From assembly GCA_012798155.1 (NCBI GenBank), contig JAAZNR010000587.1, positions 1 to 7,413 on the forward strand: 7,413 bases of DNA, given 5' to 3'. Each line of letters begins with the position of its first letter. The stretch's first letter is position 1. The stretch comes from Thermogutta sp. Lineage in GTDB: Bacteria > Planctomycetota > Planctomycetia > Pirellulales > Thermoguttaceae. A program made the translations under genes and the position numbers. Shown piece after piece: positions 5,901 to 7,413 of this stretch. Below the pieces are notes generated by a model. That model was not told the origin of the DNA and ran no database searches. It saw only the letters and a program-made list of their open reading frames with translations.

Positions 5901-6509
5901 GGGAACCGCCAGGACGGCGACCTCCCGCGAGAATACAGGGCGTCCTTCGGCGTCTCTCGGGGCGGCCGGCGGCAGCTCCGGGAAAGGCAATTCGCCGTCG
6001 AAGGTCCCCGGCCCCTCGCAGACGGTCTCGGATGAGAATAGCCCCATGGCGGCGTATTCGGGCGTCACCCAGGGGCCTCCCGCGTTCCAACTGCTGGAGG
6101 TAATCAAGCCGACCTCCAGCCCCAACCGCCCCGCCTCGCGGACGGCATGGGCGATCGACTTGACCGATTCCGGCCCCATGAAGGCGGGACCGGCGGGGAT
6201 GCGATTCTCCGGATCGCGGGCCCCAATGTCGAAGATGTAGATGCCGCGGATGCCCTTCCCTTGGAACTCCTCCAATTCGCGACTCATTTGCCCGTGGTCC
6301 ACATAGCCGTTGAGCCAACACCAGTAAACAGCGGGCCGGGCGATATCCGGCGGGTTGGCGAACCCTTGCCGCCACTCAGCCGGAGCACCGGTCGCCCCGC
6401 CGGAGCCGGGGCTTAAGGCTATCGCCGCAAGAATCCCGATCACGGCACCCAAACGAAAAGGGTTTCCACCTGGCGGAGCCATAAAACGGTTGCCACCTCG
6501 CGCAGCCAT
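3000..6509 (-). CDS. Secreted GH106-family glycoside hydrolase, putative alpha-L-rhamnosidase
   Basis: Characterised GH106 enzymes remove alpha-L-rhamnose from plant or other polysaccharides by an inverting, Ca-dependent reaction; substrate here is inferred only. From the ATG at 6509 the protein has 1169 residues, normal for the family. A signal peptide is clear: Arg near residue 19, hydrophobic core at about 20-33, small residues before a likely cut near 44. Domains: an N-terminal catalytic start (ARPAVYWCWLNGYVDHGQMS, 57-76), a discoidin-like beta-sandwich insert (about 224-318), a catalytic core with SYELRGATWTPGFLEEF (469-485), CAEAGGPG, PLVDMEAFTSW (600-610), TNHFTFH and QQGHFVADVCYYYGDQGFN (684-702), and a C-terminal jelly roll (about 1046-1120). 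Glu471 and Glu604 are candidate catalytic carboxylates. GGAAAAGG (6517-6524), 7 nt upstream, supports this ATG; the ATG at 6482, after GAGGTGG, is an alternative. A frame open to an ATG at 6671 adds 54 Arg-rich residues ahead of the signal and is rejected. No SusC/D-like or sugar transporter gene is adjacent. Confidence 0.88.
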   Translation of the reverse strand: MAARGGNRFMAPPGGNPFRLGAVIGILAAIALSPGSGGATGAPAEWRQGFANPPDIARPAVYWCWLNGYVDHGQMSRELEEFQGKGIRGIYIFDIGARDPENRIPAGPAFMGPESVKSIAHAVREAGRLGLEVGLITSSSWNAGGPWVTPEYAAMGLFSSETVCEGPGTFDGELPFPELPPAAPRDAEGRPVFSREVAVLAVPLERRRAAHEFVFEVCSPGRHQVDHAVLCNTASGDGNEIGPLQRFARDFEIWISDFSDEPESFEPVFRGRLEAHTEPQRFDFPARPARFVKLRILSGHNPAQERIELGEFELYSIDGRNVITSLHEDGSRTGGKLLDFTSQLKLDGPWSASAIHDGNRGGPRGSWSSAALPPPVVDDVRQILDWSDRLDAGGRLRVDIPPGRFLVRRYVCANTGQKLVLPSPNSAGPAIDHFNPAAVEWHFRHILEPLKAELGPLGGTALKQMYVCSYELRGATWTPGFLEEFRRRRGYDMKRLLPALDGSLIGDEHLSRRFLHDFRKTLGELLVDAFYRRASELSRAEGLLLCAEAGGPGLPLHQVPVDALQAQGAVDIPRGEFWKEHNIWVVKETAAAAHIYGKPLVDMEAFTSWRHWQEGPTELKPLADRAFCEGTNHFTFHTAAHRPPEVGLPGWVYTAGTHFSPHIAWWPMAGSFVDYLSRASFLLQQGHFVADVCYYYGDQGFNTVPPKHIDPSLGFGFDYDVVNAEVLLSRARMERGRLTFGNGTSYAVLVLPDKREIQPAVLAKLAELVDQGLTLAGPRPVRGNSLTDYPRCDDQVRSLADTLWGDSAENGAMEHRSGGGRVVRGKPLRDVLAEQGVLPDVSLEDGGEADLDFIHRSLPGAEAYFVWNRQPRRQQLALTFRDSPGPPEFWDPYRGSIIPCPAYRRSEKGTTVPLTLPPQGSIFVVFPEDASRTDEDPIVSIIKDGREVLFRRAVDEDVARIAIYPDTDGTPHLETGEAGEYRVRFASGREVAVKVEPTSETALSGPWTVRFPPGWGAPEEVLLNELISWTEHPEPGIRYFSGVAVYETEFSLPDEGRQNRPLILSLGDVRCIGEVRLNDHLLATLWTPPFEVDLSSAARPGKNQLTIRVANTWSNRLVGDALGVGGRRFTETNMPYSISWRVPWKDTPLLPAGVVGPASLQLRHRVPIR

Positions 6510-6513
6510 AAAA
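6461..6513 (-). repeat. 27-bp-period tandem duplication of the GH106 start region
   Basis: Two 26-nt copies (6488-6513 and 6461-6486), one base apart, are identical at 23 of 26 positions. Each begins TTTTATGGCT and contains AGGTGG. The period is nine codons, so the protein begins MAARGGNRF-MAPPGGNPF. As a result the gene has two successive ATGs. The first follows GGAAAAGG; the second follows GAGGTGG, which is itself part of the first copy. Either start leaves the signal peptide core intact. Confidence 0.85.
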
Positions 6514-6827
6514 TCGCCTTTTCCGAAGTGCCTTGCGAATGCGCCAGCGGGGCTTCGCCGACTACGAACGGCTCGCTCAGGGAACGCCGGTCTCTCGGGC
6601 AGGCAGTGGGATCGCGCCGTACGGCCGGACCGGGCCGTCACGGTGCCGCCAGTGTAACGCGCCGGGGGCATGCGTCACAAGAAATCGACGACTTGCCCGG
6701 AAGTCCGGCGGGTCGCCGCGGCAACGCTCGCCCTCTCGACGTGACACGCCCCGCGGTCACTCTTTCCCACACTGCTCCCTGGCGACCACGGAAAGAAGGC
6801 CGGATGACCTGTACTGCTTCCAAGCGA
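6510..6827. other. Non-coding region upstream of the GH106 gene
   Basis: No gene is supported in these 318 bases. The minus-strand frame of the neighbouring gene stays open for 50 more codons after its stop (to a TGA at 6675-6677), but lacks recognisable content apart from a repeated peptide. A short inverted repeat GTGAC/GTCAC at 6741-6760 is too weak to call a terminator. A promoter candidate for the GH106 gene lies at 6651-6680. Confidence 0.7.
6651..6680 (-). promoter_or_regulatory. Weak sigma70-type promoter candidate for the GH106 gene
   Basis: On the minus strand TTGTGA (6675-6680) and TACACT (6651-6656) are separated by 18 nt. Each matches the consensus at 4 of 6 positions. The transcript would have a leader of about 135 nt before the ATG at 6509. 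Matches of this quality occur by chance, so confidence is low. Confidence 0.3.
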
Positions 6828-6854
6828 TTAGGGAAAGAGGGCCGGATAACCTGT
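6790..6854. repeat. 23-bp direct repeat, 42 bp apart, flanking a stop codon
   Basis: Two copies, at 6790-6812 and 6832-6854, differ at 2 of 23 positions; both contain GGCCGGAT. The 42-bp spacing equals 14 codons. On the minus strand the upstream copy encodes the last residues TGYPALFP of the partial gene, then TAA. The second copy, in the same frame beyond the stop, encodes TGHPAFFP. Confidence 0.85.
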
Positions 6855-7413
6855 GTCGGGGTAAAGGGGGATCGGTTCGATTGCCTCGGCGGCAGACCTC
6901 AGCCTCTCGTGCGATAAACCGGCGGCCGGCTCCGGCGGGGGCAGGCGTCGCAATCGCTGCGATACCGGCGCCGACGCGCCACGGGCATCGTCCGGACGCG
7001 ATAGCGGCACGCTCGGCTCCGCGGCGACGGGCGTGGACTCCTGGGTCGCGTCGCCCTTCCGTCTCGGCCAGAGAATCGGTTCCAGCGGGGGGATATCATC
7101 GCTCAGGCCCGCCCTCGCATCGCTCTCCCCGCTTCCGGATTCACCCGCCGGTGCGGCACCGACCTCAGAGCCGTCGCCCGCCGGCGATGCTCTCGCGGCT
7201 TCGCCCGTGGTCGCGGTTTCGCTCGTGGCAGTTTCTCCCGTGCTCGCGCTTTCGCTCGTGGCGGTTTCTCCCGTGGTCGCGGTTTCGCTCCAGGTTGGGA
7301 ACGTCGCCGGGTCGGCTATGGGCCACTCCTTGAGAATGTCGCCTTTACCGAAGCCGCTGATATCGTGCGGCTCGTTCCGACCGGCAGCCCCTGTGGGAAT
7401 CCTCCCGATTTCG
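6828..7413 (-). CDS. Unrecognised protein, C-terminal 194 residues (5' end outside window)
   Basis: The minus-strand frame is open from the window edge to a TAA at 6828-6830. I do not recognise a family. The visible part begins EIGRIPTGAAGRNEPHDISG, continues as GFGKGDILKEWPIADP, then three 11-residue repeats rich in Thr, Ser, Glu and Ala, then a long Pro/Ala/Arg/Gly-rich segment (including RLPPPEPAAG), ending TGYPALFP. No membrane segment or cysteine is visible. The composition suggests a disordered linker or tail on a larger protein whose main domain lies outside. The opposite strand is also open (6533-7333), but its Arg/Ser/Phe repeats look like an antisense shadow; the minus frame has the more plausible acidic/Pro-Ala composition. 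The real start is not in the window. It ends 318 bp before the GH106 gene, on the same strand. Confidence 0.65.
   Translation of the reverse strand, partial: EIGRIPTGAAGRNEPHDISGFGKGDILKEWPIADPATFPTWSETATTGETATSESASTGETATSETATTGEAARASPAGDGSEVGAAPAGESGSGESDARAGLSDDIPPLEPILWPRRKGDATQESTPVAAEPSVPLSRPDDARGASAPVSQRLRRLPPPEPAAGLSHERLRSAAEAIEPIPLYPDTGYPALFP
7191..7289 (-). repeat. Three tandem 33-bp units encoding 11-residue repeats
   Basis: Units at 7257-7289, 7224-7256 and 7191-7223 encode SETATTGETAT, SESASTGETAT and SETATTGEAAR. The DNA is highly similar between units, which suggests recent expansion or gene conversion. Ser/Thr-Glu-Ala repeats of this kind are typical of flexible linkers. The third unit is degenerating at its end. 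Confidence 0.88.

Noticed and set aside
6584..6615. Cobalamin-riboswitch-like segment (minus strand CACTG followed by GAGAGACCGGC)
   Set aside because: It resembles the 3' B12 box, but the conserved upstream core (a GGTG-AA-TCC type segment) is absent and the downstream gene is not cobalamin-related.
6510..6671. N-terminal extension of the GH106 protein from the ATG at 6671
   Set aside because: It would put 54 Arg-rich residues ahead of a clear signal peptide; strong SD sequences stand before 6509 and 6482 instead.
6533..7333. 266-codon plus-strand frame with Arg-Phe-Arg-Ser repeats
   Set aside because: The repeats arise from the same 33-bp units read on the opposite strand, and the product is extremely Arg-rich. 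The minus frame is more protein-like, though neither is proven.

Overview
This is a GC-rich bacterial window, probably from a member of the Planctomycetota or a related PVC lineage. That placement is an inference from the large secreted GH106-type glycosidase, the style of the PurF N-terminus and the base composition. No rRNA or other marker gene is present to confirm it. Five genes lie complete in the window and two are cut by its edges. All are on the minus strand except one plus-strand cupin gene at 2592-2951.

Layout: (1) 1-881, minus, is the N-terminal part of amidophosphoribosyltransferase (purF), with a good sigma70-like promoter and a structured leader upstream. (2) 1277-2144, minus, is a compact cluster of three small genes: a soluble zf-HC2/ZAS anti-sigma-like protein, an 88-residue single-pass membrane protein with a Cys-rich motif, and a DUF2892 (YgaP-like) membrane protein. 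A strong hairpin at 1155-1192 ends the cluster. No sigma factor gene is adjacent. (3) 2145-2591 is a divergent intergenic region. It holds a GTTAC palindrome-like element, a five-unit tandem repeat built on GGCATAAAATCA, and a structured cupin leader. (4) 2592-2951, plus, is a small cupin. (5) 3000-6509, minus, is a 1169-residue secreted GH106-family glycoside hydrolase (putative alpha-L-rhamnosidase) whose start region is duplicated as a 27-bp in-frame repeat. (6) 6510-6827 is non-coding and carries a promoter candidate and half of a 42-bp-spaced direct repeat that straddles the stop codon of the next gene. (7) 6828-7413, minus, is the C-terminal part of an unrecognised protein with three 11-residue Thr/Ser/Glu/Ala repeats and a Pro-rich tail.

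The genes do not form one pathway. PurF is housekeeping purine synthesis, GH106 is extracellular polysaccharide breakdown, and the small-gene cluster looks like a membrane/redox or regulatory cassette of unknown role. The least explained parts are the repeat array between the ZAS cluster and the cupin, the ZAS gene without a sigma partner, and the duplicated translation start of the GH106 gene. No CRISPR array, tRNA, rRNA, insertion sequence or phage gene was seen.
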